Shown here one piece after another: positions 1 through 8,774 of a stretch of 64,000 nucleotides of DNA; position 1 is the first letter of the stretch, and every line of letters starts with the position of its first letter. Both the position numbers and the translations under genes were made by a program. Source of the DNA: Longitalea luteola (GTDB taxonomy: Bacteria; Bacteroidota; Bacteroidia; Chitinophagales; Chitinophagaceae); NCBI RefSeq assembly GCF_017356035.1, contig NZ_JAFIQX010000001.1, forward strand, positions 806,001 to 870,000, read 5' to 3'. The notes beneath the pieces are model-generated. The model was not told the origin of the DNA. It searched no databases and worked only from the letters and a program-made list of their open reading frames with translations.

Positions 1-11
1 ACTTAATAAAA

Positions 12-33
12 AAGCTTCCCGGCCGGGAAGCTT
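12..33 (-). terminator. Rho-independent terminator after the Rrf2 gene
   Basis: A perfect 22-bp palindrome (AAGCTTCCC / GGGAAGCTT with GGCC centre). On the minus strand it is followed by a run of six to seven T. It lies 21 bp past the Rrf2 stop codon. Confidence 0.75.
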
Positions 34-54
34 ATAGCTTTGTATCTTATTAAA

Positions 55-471
55 TTATATCATTTTCTTCGTAAGGTCGGCCACTGTTTTCTTTTCGAGG
101 ATGCGCAGGTTGGCATCCCGTACCAGTACCATCATGTCGTGCAGGCCACACTGCTTTTCATCACAGTTCTTGCAGCGTTCATAAAAGTACAGGCTTACGC
201 ACGGCAGCATGGCGATGGGACCGTCGATGAGGCGTACGATCTTGGCCAGCGGAATGTCCTTCGGCGATGTCTTGAAGAAATAGCCTCCGCCTTTTCCCTT
301 TTTACTGTCAAGGATCCCGGCTTTTTTCAGTTCCAGTAATATGTTTTCCAGAAACTTCAGGGGGATCCTTTTCTTTTTGGAGATTTCAGCAATGAGGATA
401 GGTTCGTTCTCTTTCTTATCAGCCATATACATCAAAGCCTTAAAGGCATACTGAGCTTTCTTGGATAGCAT
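55..471 (-). CDS. Rrf2 family transcriptional regulator
   Basis: A 138-aa protein of the usual Rrf2 length. The first 65 residues fit the winged helix-turn-helix, starting MLSKKAQYAFKAL and with a glycine-rich wing (KGKGGGYF, about 58-65). Four cysteines (91, 100, 103, 108) sit where IscR and NsrR carry Fe-S ligands, so the protein may sense iron-sulfur or redox state; this is inferred from spacing only. The gene stands alone, with its own terminator just downstream and a repeat-bearing gap upstream, so no target pathway is suggested by its neighbours. Confidence 0.9.
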   Translation of the reverse strand: MLSKKAQYAFKALMYMADKKENEPILIAEISKKKRIPLKFLENILLELKKAGILDSKKGKGGGYFFKTSPKDIPLAKIVRLIDGPIAMLPCVSLYFYERCKNCDEKQCGLHDMMVLVRDANLRILEKKTVADLTKKMI

Positions 472-579
472 GTATTTTCAGTTTAAAACGCGAAAAGTAC
501 CCCGCCTTAGCATGCAGGGCTATAAGGCCGTAAGATAAAATAATTTATTTATCATCCGCCATCTTAAATGGATGGATAG

Positions 580-702
580 AACGCCGAACGCGCAAGGCGG
601 AACGTTAAACGCAATAGTCCGAAATTAAAACCTGCCTGCCTACTGGCGGCAGGTGCAAAACGCAGAAACCAGCGTTAGGCGTTAAGCCTTTAGCGTTCAG
701 CA
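580..702. repeat. Heptamer array pair (GCGTTNA word) around a small hairpin
   Basis: Left arm about 580-616 carries AACGC/AAGGC words; right arm about 657-702 carries the complementary GCGTTAG, GCGTTAA, GCGTTCA words. Between them is a CCTGCC / GGCAGG hairpin (631-652). It ends four bases before the stop of the next gene. Confidence 0.6.
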
Positions 703-705
703 TTT

Positions 706-1377
706 TTACCGTATAGCCACCAGCTTGTTTACGTAGGCATACTTGATAAGCCCGATGACACTGTTTGTTTTTGTTTTGCGGAATATGTTCTTACGGTGCG
801 TTTCAACCGTACGTTCGCTGATAAAAAGCCTTTCGGCAATCTGTTTATTACTGAATTCCTGCTCGATAAGGCGTATTACCTCCAGCTCCCGGTCGGTCAG
901 GTGGGTGGTTTCGGGAGCTACTTTTCTGAGGCGGACAGTAGGATTAGGCATTTCCTTTAGAGTTTTATCGTTAGTGTAAATATGCTCAATCATGTTTTCC
1001 AGTGCTTTGGTGATGGTTTGTTTATCCGTGCTTTTCAATACATAGCCTGCTATTGTACCTTCTTCGATCATTGTATTCACAATATTGTTCTGCCCTTTTT
1101 CGAACAGGGCCACCATTTTTACCCGGGGAAACAGCTCTTTTACGTTATTCGCCAGCTCATGGCCATTCCTGTATAACATGGTGATATCTGCAAATAGAAT
1201 ATCAACGGGCGTGCAGGCCATCTGCCGAAGCAGTTCCTGTGGGTTCGTTGTAATGATAACAGCTTTGAAATATTCATGTTTGTGTAACAGCGACAGCAAC
1301 CCATCGATTACCGTCTGGTGATCTTCTGCAATAGCCATGCGTATCTTTTTTCGTTTCATGTTCGGCAGGTTAAGCAT
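706..1377 (-). CDS. LuxR/NarL-type response regulator
   Basis: A 223-aa two-domain regulator. Residues about 10-125 form the receiver domain, with acidic residues E18/D19 and the phospho-acceptor Asp at about 64 (LFADITM). Residues about 155-220 form a GerE/LuxR DNA-binding domain (LTDRELEVIRLIEQEFSNKQ then ERTVETH). No histidine kinase adjoins it, so it is an orphan regulator here. A second in-frame Met at residue 7 (MKRKKIRMAIAED) is an equally plausible start. Confidence 0.9.
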   Translation of the reverse strand: MLNLPNMKRKKIRMAIAEDHQTVIDGLLSLLHKHEYFKAVIITTNPQELLRQMACTPVDILFADITMLYRNGHELANNVKELFPRVKMVALFEKGQNNIVNTMIEEGTIAGYVLKSTDKQTITKALENMIEHIYTNDKTLKEMPNPTVRLRKVAPETTHLTDRELEVIRLIEQEFSNKQIAERLFISERTVETHRKNIFRKTKTNSVIGLIKYAYVNKLVAIR

Positions 1378-1903
1378 TCAACCGATAATAGTTTGAATTC
1401 TAAAGCTTGAAACCAACACGCAGACTTGTTAGCCGAGGCCAGTATTATATGTATCAAAACTTCTGCCAGTGCCTGTTACAGATGGCGCAAAATACTCTCC
1501 CTTATGGCCTGCCGGAACAGATCTGCCGGAAATAAAGCCATAAAAGAAAGAAAACGGAATAAAAGAGGCTAAAACAGAACGTATATATGGTGGGCCAGAT
1601 GACGTTTTTCCAAATCCGATTTGCAAGGATGAAGGAAAGGAATAAGTGTAACAAGGATGATCCGGTTTGAGACAGTTCATGTAGCAGTAGTTTGGTAATT
1701 CTTTCTAAAATTTACTGAATTAAGCGACAGGAACCTACAGTTCAAATAAAAATTGAGTAATATCAAATCGTTAATAAGGCAGGCTGCGGTAAATGCCGGG
1801 TGCAGGAGGAAAATTTTACCATGAACATTTTATGGTATTTGCGGCGAAATGCGATTCTCCGGGCTTATTACCTGATTAAATGCCAGTTTTCCGGGTAAAA
1901 ACT
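1378..1903. other. Gap with no recognised gene
   Basis: 526 bp between the LuxR regulator and the dapB terminator. The only open frame (1429-1680, minus) has no recognisable domain or signal peptide. I see no RNA gene or repeat array here. Confidence 0.5.
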
Positions 1904-1932
1904 AAATAACCCCGCTCGTGCCGGGGTTATTT
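1904..1932 (-). terminator. Terminator after dapB
   Basis: Perfect 11-bp stem AAATAACCCCG / CGGGGTTATTT with a 7-nt loop, 27 bp past the dapB stop. It is symmetric and could act on either strand. Confidence 0.75.
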
Positions 1933-1958
1933 ACTGATATATTCATTTTACTTATTTG

Positions 1959-2675
1959 TTACAGGCCAAGTACGTCGCTCATACTGTAAATGCCTTTTTT
2001 GCCGGTCAGGAATTCGGCGGCCAGTACAGCGCCGGTAGCGAACCCTTTGCGGTTATGAGCTGTGTGCTTTATTTCAATATCATCAATTTCGGAACTATAG
2101 GTGATCGTATGTGTACCAGGCGCCGGATCGATACGCTCGCTGATGATCTGCAGTTCTTCCGGATTTTTGGTAGCCTCGTTCACCCATTTTTTCTTGTGTC
2201 TTAAGGAATGCAGGATGCCCTCAGCCAGGGTAATGGCCGTGCCGCTGGGTGCATCTTTTTTTTGCGTATGATGAAGTTCTGTTATAGATACATTGTATTC
2301 AGTATGGGGGGCCATCAGCTCGGCCAGCTTTTTATTGATGGCAAAGAAAATGTTCACGCCTACGCTGAAATTGCTGGCATATAACAGGGCGCCGTTCTTT
2401 TTATTACAGTAAATAGTTGCTTCTTCAAACCGTTGTAACCAGCCGGTAGAGCCACTTACCACAGGTACGCCGGCTTCCAGGCATTTGATCACATTGTCGA
2501 AGGCGATCTCCGGACCGGTAAATTCAATGGTTACATCGGCCTTTTGAATATTTTCTATCGTATTATCCTGGATGTTCTCGATGCCTATTTTCAAAACTAT
2601 TTCGTGGCCACGTTGCAGCGCAATTTCTTCAATAGCATGACCCATTTTCCCGTATCCGATTAAAGCAATTTTCAT
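1959..2675 (-). CDS. dapB: 4-hydroxy-tetrahydrodipicolinate reductase
   Basis: Catalyses the NAD(P)H reduction of 4-hydroxy-tetrahydrodipicolinate in the diaminopimelate/lysine pathway, in the cytoplasm. The 238-aa protein starts with a Rossmann dinucleotide motif (GYGKMGHAIEE, residues 7-17). It carries SGSTGW, the ASNFSVGVNIF block and the substrate-binding signature ELHHTQKKDAPSGTA. Length is slightly short of the 265-270 aa of proteobacterial enzymes, as is common in Bacteroidota. It is transcribed with the upstream parA-parB-DUF5683 genes, with a 126-bp gap; this gene order recurs in Bacteroidota as far as I know. Confidence 0.95.
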   Translation of the reverse strand: MKIALIGYGKMGHAIEEIALQRGHEIVLKIGIENIQDNTIENIQKADVTIEFTGPEIAFDNVIKCLEAGVPVVSGSTGWLQRFEEATIYCNKKNGALLYASNFSVGVNIFFAINKKLAELMAPHTEYNVSITELHHTQKKDAPSGTAITLAEGILHSLRHKKKWVNEATKNPEELQIISERIDPAPGTHTITYSSEIDDIEIKHTAHNRKGFATGAVLAAEFLTGKKGIYSMSDVLGL

Positions 2676-2801
2676 CTTTTTTAAAATATTAAGTTCATTA
2701 GTTATTGCGTTATTTGGTTCATAAGTTGCTGTATGCTGTAACTTAATAACTCAATAACCTGCTGCCTGCGGCAGGCTGATTAAATAAAAAAAGCTAAGGT
2801 A

Positions 2802-3452
2802 TTATTTTGACGGCTTATCATCAAACTTAAACACCAGACTGAGGCCAATGGCCCTGTTGCTTAATACAGCCGGCTTTACCTGCATGCTGAGGTTTTCGTT
2901 TACATTGAAACCTTTCAGGTGCGCGTCTACCGTGGCATCCACTACATTCAGGCCCCAAAAGAGCAGGGTGAACAGAATGGAGTAATCCATATTCTTGCGG
3001 AAGTCATTGCGGTAGTTCAAGAGGGAGTTTGTCTGCTTTTGCCTTACCAATGTAGATAACGAAGAATGCACATTTGCCAGGCTGTCGGGATACGTAGCGC
3101 TGTTAGGGTCGGCTTCTGCTACGGCGAGCGCATAGCGCGTACGGTTATACCAGGTTCGGTTGTCGAAAAAAGTATAAATAGGAATGCCGATGGCGGCATA
3201 TACGATGGGAACTTTCCAGTATTTCCTGTTGTAGATCTGGCCAAGGCCAGGGAAAACGGCTGAGTAGATGGCAGCCTTGCGCGGACTGTATACCCGGTTA
3301 CCCGCAGAATCGCGCCATAGTCCTTTTTTTACCTTCGTGCTGGCAACCACTTTGCCACTGGTATCAGTTACAACGAGGCTGTCTTTTTGCTGAGACCATG
3401 CCAGCACGGGTACTGTAAGGATAATTGCAATAACAAAAAACAATTGTTTCAT
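2802..3452 (-). CDS. DUF5683 domain membrane protein
   Basis: A 216-aa protein starting MKQLFFVIAII, which gives a signal peptide ending near AWSQ; an open frame extends eight codons further up but would overlap the end of parB. The middle (about 65-120) is the DUF5683 signature: PRKAAIYSAVFPGLGQIYNR followed by KYWKVP and a hydrophobic segment. Function is unknown. It lies ten bases after parB, so it is almost certainly co-transcribed with the segregation genes. The rest of the protein is predicted to be in or near a membrane. Confidence 0.85.
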   Translation of the reverse strand: MKQLFFVIAIILTVPVLAWSQQKDSLVVTDTSGKVVASTKVKKGLWRDSAGNRVYSPRKAAIYSAVFPGLGQIYNRKYWKVPIVYAAIGIPIYTFFDNRTWYNRTRYALAVAEADPNSATYPDSLANVHSSLSTLVRQKQTNSLLNYRNDFRKNMDYSILFTLLFWGLNVVDATVDAHLKGFNVNENLSMQVKPAVLSNRAIGLSLVFKFDDKPSK

Positions 3453-3462
3453 GCAGGCGAAC

Positions 3463-4380
3463 TTATGCCGAGACACCGATCTGATCCAGGATCTTATTCA
3501 GCTCCTGGATGGAGTAATACTCGATCGAAATATTTCCGTGCCCGTTTTTATTATGATTTAATCTGACCTTGGTACTGAAATGTGTTGCTAAGTTATCTTC
3601 AATTTTCTTATAGGCTGGGGGCAGGGTGGGTTTTACCGATTCTTTAACACCGGCTTCTCCGCTCTTATACATCTTACGAACCAGGTCTTCTGTTTGCCGA
3701 ACAGACAAACTGCGGCTTCTGATCTCGTTATAGATGAATAACTGCTTGTCAACGGTATCTACGTTGATTAAAGCGCGGGCATGACCCATGCTGATCTCAT
3801 TCTTACGTACGGCCACCTGGATATCCGGCGGCAGTTTCAGCAATCGGATATAGTTGGCCACAGTACTTCTTTCCTTACCCATGCGTTCGGCTACCTGCTC
3901 CTGCGTGTAGTTCAATTCTTCCATCATGCGTTTGTAGCTGAGCGCAATTTCAACGGCGTTCAGATCTTCGCGTTGCAGGTTTTCGAGCAGGGCCAGCTCC
4001 AGCAGTTCCTGGTCGTTGGCCTGGCGAATATAGGCCGGAACATCTTTCAGTCCGGCTATTTTGGAAGCGCGCCAACGGCGTTCACCAGAAATAAGCCGGT
4101 ACTTGCCAGCGGTTAGTTGAGAAACCGTGACAGGCTGCACAATGTCGTGCAGTTTTATAGAATCAGCCAGTTCCTGCAAAGCCTGTTCGTCAAAATCATG
4201 ACGGGGCTGGCGGGGGTTAGGCTCAATTTGATCGATGGGAATACGTGAAATGGAAACAACTGTTTCAGCAACATCTTTTTTGAGGTTGCCGGCTGCATTT
4301 TTCAGATCTGAGTCGATATTCTGCAACAGGGAACGGATTCCCTTACCCAGCGCGTCTTTATTTTGTTTGGGGTTGGTCAT
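3463..4380 (-). CDS. parB: ParB chromosome partitioning protein
   Basis: CTP-dependent parS-binding clamp that loads onto the origin region. The 305-aa protein has the ParB/Spo0J N-terminal domain (about 45-135), including ISGERRWRASKIAGL (the GERR nucleotide box). A helix-turn-helix follows (YTQEQVAERMGKERSTVANY, about 157-176), and a short C-terminal dimerisation region. It follows parA by 66 bp, a gap that holds a small CCCGCC/GGCGGG hairpin. I found no obvious parS palindrome in the window. Confidence 0.95.
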   Translation of the reverse strand: MTNPKQNKDALGKGIRSLLQNIDSDLKNAAGNLKKDVAETVVSISRIPIDQIEPNPRQPRHDFDEQALQELADSIKLHDIVQPVTVSQLTAGKYRLISGERRWRASKIAGLKDVPAYIRQANDQELLELALLENLQREDLNAVEIALSYKRMMEELNYTQEQVAERMGKERSTVANYIRLLKLPPDIQVAVRKNEISMGHARALINVDTVDKQLFIYNEIRSRSLSVRQTEDLVRKMYKSGEAGVKESVKPTLPPAYKKIEDNLATHFSTKVRLNHNKNGHGNISIEYYSIQELNKILDQIGVSA

Positions 4381-4416
4381 TGATTGTATATGGTTTATTG
4401 TTTTGGATCATGTCAA

Positions 4417-4438
4417 TCCCGCCATGGCGGGACAAACG
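4417..4438. repeat. AATCCCG...CGGGACA hairpin in the parA-parB gap
   Basis: Stem TCCCGCC / GGCGGGA. Its outer bases (AATCCCG, CGGGACAA) match hairpins at about 50189 and 57466, so it may be one member of a small dispersed hairpin family. Confidence 0.4.
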
Positions 4439-4446
4439 CCACCGCA

Positions 4447-5247
4447 TTATTCTAATATCCGCTCTTCCTGCTTGATCTTCGTCATATCGTTCTTTTGCAG
4501 GATCTCCTTGGCCAGGTTCAGATAATTGACAGCCCCTTTACTTTGACCATCATACAAAATCACCGGTTTACCAACGCTGGGCGCCTCGCTGATGCGGGCA
4601 TTGCGGTGAATAATTGTATCAAACACCATTTCATCAAAATGTTTGCGCACCTCATTTACCACCTGGTTACACAGGCGCAAACGGCCGTCGTACATGGTCA
4701 TTAATATGCCTTCGATGACCAGATCAGGATTTAAACGGCTTTGCACAATCTTAATTGTGTTCAATAATTTGCCAAGACCTTCCAATGCAAAAAATTCTGC
4801 CTGTACCGGCACCATTACCGAATCGGCGGCGGTAAGGGCATTTACAGTGATCAAACCCAGTGAAGGGGAACAGTCAATGATGATAAAATCATACTGCTCT
4901 TTAACGGGTTCCAGTATGCTTTTTAATACACTTTCCCGGTTGGGATAGTTGATCATTTCAATTTCAGCACCTACGAGGTCAATGTGCGAAGGAATGATAT
5001 CCAGGTTGGGGATCTCCGACTTCAATATCACATCCCTTCCCGGCGTACTGTTAACCATACAGTCGTACAAGCTCGTTTGAATATTGTGCAGATCAAACCC
5101 CACACCGCTGGTACTATTGGCCTGCGGATCGGCATCTACCAATAATGTTCTGAATTCCAGAACGGCCAGACTGGCCGCCAGGTTGATGGCGGAAGTTGTT
5201 TTTCCGACTCCCCCTTTTTGATTGGCTACTCCAATTACTCGGCTCAT
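4447..5247 (-). CDS. parA: ParA/Soj chromosome partitioning ATPase
   Basis: MinD/ParA-family ATPase that drives segregation of ParB-bound origins on the nucleoid. The 266-aa protein has the deviant Walker A motif at residues 10-17 (KGGVGKTT), Walker A' (LLVDADPQANS) and Walker B (DFIIIDCSPSLG). It lacks an N-terminal DNA-binding extension, so it is the short chromosomal type rather than the plasmid P1 type. First gene of parA-parB-DUF5683-dapB. Confidence 0.95.
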   Translation of the reverse strand: MSRVIGVANQKGGVGKTTSAINLAASLAVLEFRTLLVDADPQANSTSGVGFDLHNIQTSLYDCMVNSTPGRDVILKSEIPNLDIIPSHIDLVGAEIEMINYPNRESVLKSILEPVKEQYDFIIIDCSPSLGLITVNALTAADSVMVPVQAEFFALEGLGKLLNTIKIVQSRLNPDLVIEGILMTMYDGRLRLCNQVVNEVRKHFDEMVFDTIIHRNARISEAPSVGKPVILYDGQSKGAVNYLNLAKEILQKNDMTKIKQEERILE

Positions 5248-5503
5248 AGTGATTAGTTACATTCCTGCCTGCATTGCCTTCACGTTACATGATCAGCCCG
5301 GCAGGTCCTTGGATCTTTTTTATTTGGTTCACTTAAATCGGTTCCAATGCCTTCGTAAAAACACGAAAAATCAACACATTGAATTCGTCTTTTCCGGCGG
5401 TTAAACCGTAGAAAGGGCAAAATTCGGTGACAATATACTTATTTACCGCATTTATTACCCTTCATCAGCCCGATAGTGAATAAAATTGTATTAACTCAAC
5501 AAT

Positions 5504-5532
5504 AAAAAGCATCCCCCAAAAAAAGGAGGATG
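5504..5532 (-). terminator. Second minus-strand terminator-like hairpin
   Basis: GCATCC / GGATGC stem with a long purine/pyrimidine loop, followed on the minus strand by TTTTTATT. It lies 92 bp beyond the terminator at 5624, so it may end a short transcript starting between them. Confidence 0.5.
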
Positions 5533-5623
5533 CCCCAATTGCACCGCAAAATTATTACATTAGGTTTATTATCAGCATTTAATGTTTTAATATTTTAAAA
5601 CCCGCTATACTGGCCGGTTTTAG

Positions 5624-5648
5624 TAAAAAGACCCGGAAAATTCCGGGC
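5624..5648 (-). terminator. Terminator after the UPF0173 hydrolase gene
   Basis: CCCGGAA / TTCCGGG stem (5632-5647), with TCTTTTT following on the minus strand, 37 bp past the stop codon. Confidence 0.7.
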
Positions 5649-5684
5649 ATCAATTAGTTAATTTCCTAATGTATTCTCCGGCGC

Positions 5685-6371
5685 TTATTTCACTTCAATG
5701 GTTTCGCCGATCTTCGGCAAATGCAGTACACAGCTGGTATCGGCAAAGGCCTTTTTAGCCTGGTCATGATCGATCTTGATAAAGCCAAACGTGTCGTAAT
5801 GCACGCCGATGATCTGCTGGCACTTGATCATGGCTGCACATCGTACCGCATCCTCAACATCCATCGTAAAATTGGAGCCAATGGGCAATACAGCGAAATT
5901 CAGTTCCGCCCAGGTAGGAATGAGCTGCATATCGAGTGTGAGCGCCGTATCACCGCTGTAATAGAAATTGCCTTCTTCAGCGCTTACGATAAAGCCCAGT
6001 GGGTTACCACCGTAGGATCCATCCGGTAAACCCGATGAGTGATGGGCCACCACTACCTTCACGGTAAAATCGCCAAAATTCCATTTACCGCCGGTATTCA
6101 TGGGATGTACATTGGTTATTTGTTGCCTGCCCAGCCATTCGTAAATTTCCCAGCTGCAGATCACTTTGGCGCCGGTACGTTTGGCAATGGATACCAGGTC
6201 GGCCGTATGATCGGCATGGCCATGCGACACCAGGATGTAGTCGGCTTCAATGGTATCGGCATTCACTACTTTATTAGCCAATTCATTGGGCGTAATAAAT
6301 GGATCGAACAACAGTTTTGTACCTTTGATCTCAACTGAAAAACAGGAATGTCCATAATAAGTGAAATTCAT
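5685..6371 (-). CDS. UPF0173 metal-dependent hydrolase (beta-lactamase fold)
   Basis: A 228-aa cytoplasmic metallo-beta-lactamase-fold protein of the UPF0173/YtkL family. It begins MNFTYYGHSCFSVEI, with the family's first His, and carries the HxHxDH zinc motif (SHGHADHTAD). Downstream are VVAHHSSG, YSGDTAL and GVHYDTFG, which supply further metal ligands. The substrate is not known for the family. It has its own terminator, and a heptamer array adjoins its start codon. Confidence 0.9.
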   Translation of the reverse strand: MNFTYYGHSCFSVEIKGTKLLFDPFITPNELANKVVNADTIEADYILVSHGHADHTADLVSIAKRTGAKVICSWEIYEWLGRQQITNVHPMNTGGKWNFGDFTVKVVVAHHSSGLPDGSYGGNPLGFIVSAEEGNFYYSGDTALTLDMQLIPTWAELNFAVLPIGSNFTMDVEDAVRCAAMIKCQQIIGVHYDTFGFIKIDHDQAKKAFADTSCVLHLPKIGETIEVK

Positions 6372-6377
6372 ATTATT

Positions 6378-6417
6378 AAGTTATAAGTTCTAAGTTTTAA
6401 GTTCTAAGTTATAAGTG
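6378..6417. repeat. Heptamer array, AAGTTNT word
   Basis: About six units of period 7 (AAGTTAT, AAGTTCT, AAGTTTT). It begins seven bases upstream of the start codon of the UPF0173 gene. The same words occur in reverse complement at about 56925-56950. Confidence 0.7.
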
Positions 6418-6519
6418 TTTACGGTTCTGGCACCGGGTACAAACATACAAACTAACTGAAGACCAAAAATTCGGATAAAAGGTAAACCGTGAACTGTTTT
6501 CAACGTTATTATAAACACA

Positions 6520-7029
6520 ATGAGTGAAATTTATACCATCGTTTCCGGCACCAACAGGCCGGGAAGTAATACTGAAAAAGTAGCCAGACATTACCAACAG
6601 ATTTTAAAATCAAAAAATATTACCCCGCATTTTATTTCGTTGGAAGGTTGGAAGTACATCGACAAAACACCCGAGTTCACCCAGTTGGAGAAGGAAATCC
6701 TGATACCTACTACTAAATTCATCTTCATTTCTCCCGAATACAATGGCAGCATACCCGGTGTATTGAAGCTCATGTTCGATATCTCGGACTATAAAAAAGT
6801 ATGGTGGGGCAAGAAAGCCCTGCTTACCGGTGTAGCCGTTGGCCGCGGCGGCAATTTGCGGGGGCTTGAGCATTTAACAAGTATTTTGCATTACCTGCGC
6901 GTGGTGGTGCATCCCAATAAACTACCTATTTCCCTGGTTGATAAGATGATGCATGGCTCCGGCGACATTCACGACACCGGTACTTTACGCGCCATCGAGA
7001 TGCAAATTTCAGAATTCTTACAATTTTAA
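6520..7029 (+). CDS. NADPH-dependent FMN reductase family protein
   Basis: A 169-aa flavodoxin-fold protein of the NADPH-dependent FMN reductase family. The N-terminal flavin phosphate loop (SGTNRPGSNTEKVA, about 9-22) and SPEYNGSIPGVLK (about 73-85) are the family hallmarks. It probably reduces FMN or quinones with NAD(P)H in the cytoplasm; the physiological substrate cannot be told from sequence. A second paralogue lies at 27218. It is a single gene, divergent from the UPF0173 gene. Confidence 0.88.
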   Translation: MSEIYTIVSGTNRPGSNTEKVARHYQQILKSKNITPHFISLEGWKYIDKTPEFTQLEKEILIPTTKFIFISPEYNGSIPGVLKLMFDISDYKKVWWGKKALLTGVAVGRGGNLRGLEHLTSILHYLRVVVHPNKLPISLVDKMMHGSGDIHDTGTLRAIEMQISEFLQF

Positions 7030-7067
7030 GGTACCTCGTTCGTCTACCGGAAAAAATGCACTTCCGA

Positions 7068-7164
7068 TTTTGGGATTTCGAGATGTAGGATTTGGAGATT
7101 TGAGTTGTCTTGAAGATGATCTGGAGGAATCAGGAAATCTCAAAATCTCAAATCAGAAATTCTC
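7068..7164. repeat. Inverted short-period array, GGATTT/AAATCTC words
   Basis: Left arm (about 7071-7105) has GGATTT, GGATTTG and GAGATTTGAG. The right arm (about 7131-7164) has AAATCTC and AAATCTCAAATC in the opposite sense. Spacing is about 7 bp but degenerate. Confidence 0.5.
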
Positions 7165-7235
7165 ACCTACGTTTCGGATTACCTTCCGGTTGGTACATGT
7201 TTACTTAAAAAACGAACATATTCAACATAATAACA

Positions 7236-8477
7236 ATGCGCAATTCAGGTTTTTTCTTTTTTATCCTTGGATTAATGGCTTTACTGGATTTTTATATTTT
7301 CCAGGCCCTGCAGGTGGTGCTGCCTGCTTCTTCCAGAGCCCGCCTGGCCATCATTATCGGCTACTGGGTGATCTCGATCTCGGCACTGGTGACCTTCTTT
7401 TTAATACCGTATATAAATTTTGATAACTGGCCGCGATGGCTCGTTACCTATGGCCGCGCCGTCATCATTGGTCTTTTCATCTCAAAAGTTATTGCAGCCC
7501 TGTTTTTTGCAGTAGACGACCTCCGGCGGGGTGCTACCTGGGTGATCAGTAAAATAAGCCAGCGGCCTACTGCTGGTACCCAGGGTGGGGACGGAATTAC
7601 CCGCTCCGTTTTCTTAAGCTGGCTCGGACTGGCTGTTGGCGGCACCGTTTTCGGCACCCTCGTATATGGGTTCGGCAATAAATACCGCTACCAGGTGAAC
7701 CGCCTGAGGATGAGCTTTAAAAACCTGCCGGAAGCTTTCAGGGGAATGCGCATTGTGCATATTTCCGACATTCATTCGGGCAGCTTTACAGACAAAGAAG
7801 CCGTTGAAAAAGGCATTAAAAAAATACTGAAAGAACAGCCCGACATGATCCTGTTCACCGGCGACCTGGTGAATGACCGGGCCAGCGAAATGCACGATTA
7901 TATGGAAGTGTTCAGTAAGCTGCATGCGCCGTTGGGCGTATACTCAACGCTGGGCAATCACGACTATGGCGACTATGTAAAATGGGACAGCCATGATGCT
8001 AAAAAGCAGAACCTTGAGCAGCTGAAACAGGTGCATAAACAAATGGGCTGGCGCCTGCTGATGAATGAGCATGTAGTATTGGAAAAAGGTGCCGACCGTA
8101 TTGCGCTGCTGGGCATCGAGAACTGGAGCGCTAAAGGCAATTTCGGCCGCTATGGTAAAATGGAAGATGCTTATCCTGGCGCTGAACAATATCCGTTCAA
8201 GATCCTTTTGAGCCACGATCCCAGTCATTGGGATGCGGAAGTGCGAACCAAATATTCCGATATCGATCTCACGTTTTCGGGCCACACCCATGGTATGCAG
8301 TTTGGGGTGGAACTGCCGGGTTTCAGATGGAGTCCCGTGCAGTATATGTATAAGCAATGGGCCGGATTGTATGAATCAGGCAACCAGAAATTATATGTGA
8401 ACCGGGGTTATGGTTTTATCGGCTATCCGGGAAGGGTAGGCATACTGCCTGAGATCACTGTAATAGAGCTTAGTTAG
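7236..8477 (+). CDS. Membrane-anchored metallophosphoesterase
   Basis: A 413-aa protein with about four N-terminal membrane segments within residues 1-150, then a calcineurin-like phosphoesterase domain. All metal motifs are present in order: HISDIHSGS, TGDLVND, LGNHDYGDY, LLSHDPSHWD and SGHTHGMQFG. This resembles the YaeI/YkuE group, which acts on lipid or nucleotide phosphoesters. The substrate is unknown here. The catalytic domain probably lies on the membrane surface. It stands alone and ends at the terminator near 8780. Confidence 0.9.
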   Translation: MRNSGFFFFILGLMALLDFYIFQALQVVLPASSRARLAIIIGYWVISISALVTFFLIPYINFDNWPRWLVTYGRAVIIGLFISKVIAALFFAVDDLRRGATWVISKISQRPTAGTQGGDGITRSVFLSWLGLAVGGTVFGTLVYGFGNKYRYQVNRLRMSFKNLPEAFRGMRIVHISDIHSGSFTDKEAVEKGIKKILKEQPDMILFTGDLVNDRASEMHDYMEVFSKLHAPLGVYSTLGNHDYGDYVKWDSHDAKKQNLEQLKQVHKQMGWRLLMNEHVVLEKGADRIALLGIENWSAKGNFGRYGKMEDAYPGAEQYPFKILLSHDPSHWDAEVRTKYSDIDLTFSGHTHGMQFGVELPGFRWSPVQYMYKQWAGLYESGNQKLYVNRGYGFIGYPGRVGILPEITVIELS

Positions 8478-8546
8478 GGGTATCTGGCTGAAAAGAGCGG
8501 ACAAGTCCTATACAACTATCAATGATTATGAGTTACTTGCTCCAAA

Positions 8547-8759
8547 TTTATTGAACAAACAATAATAGTTTGTTGCAAAACAAGAACAGTTTATTGAACA
8601 AACAGGTATAGGACATTGAAAAAAAGAGCACTTTATGGCACGAACAGATATTGTTTGTTGCATAAACAGAACGATTTTTTAAACGAATTGAACCGATCTT
8701 TCAACAAACAGTTCCTGTTCATTGAAAGATCCAACCGCTTATTTAAAAACCAGACGCTG
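8547..8759. repeat. Degenerate 21-bp tandem array (about 10 units)
   Basis: Units begin at 8547, 8569, 8590, 8611, 8632, 8654, 8675, 8697, 8718 and 8739, spaced 21-22 bp. The clearest units read TTTATTGAACAAACA or TTTGTTGCAAAACAAG. One frame reads as related heptapeptides (FIEQTII, FVAKQEQ, FIEQTGI, FMARTDI), broken by stops. Confidence 0.6.
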
Positions 8760-8774
8760 ATTGCGGACCTGTAT

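Larger units (their letters stand above)
5248..5684. other. AT-rich gap with two minus-strand hairpins
   Basis: 437 bp between the UPF0173 gene and parA. It holds two terminator-like hairpins facing the same way (5624 and 5504) and must hold the parA promoter. No coding frame is convincing. Confidence 0.5.

Noticed and set aside
1429-1680. 83-codon minus-strand open frame
   Set aside because: No recognisable domain, signal peptide or neighbouring operon; composition looks like non-coding sequence.
2802-5247. parA-parB as plasmid or mobile-element partition genes
   Set aside because: ParA is the short chromosomal type, the neighbours are housekeeping genes such as dapB, and no replication or transfer genes are near.
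2700-5700. Search for a parS site near parB
   Set aside because: I found no 16-bp palindrome resembling TGTTTCACGTGAAACA by eye; absence here is not evidence for the genome.
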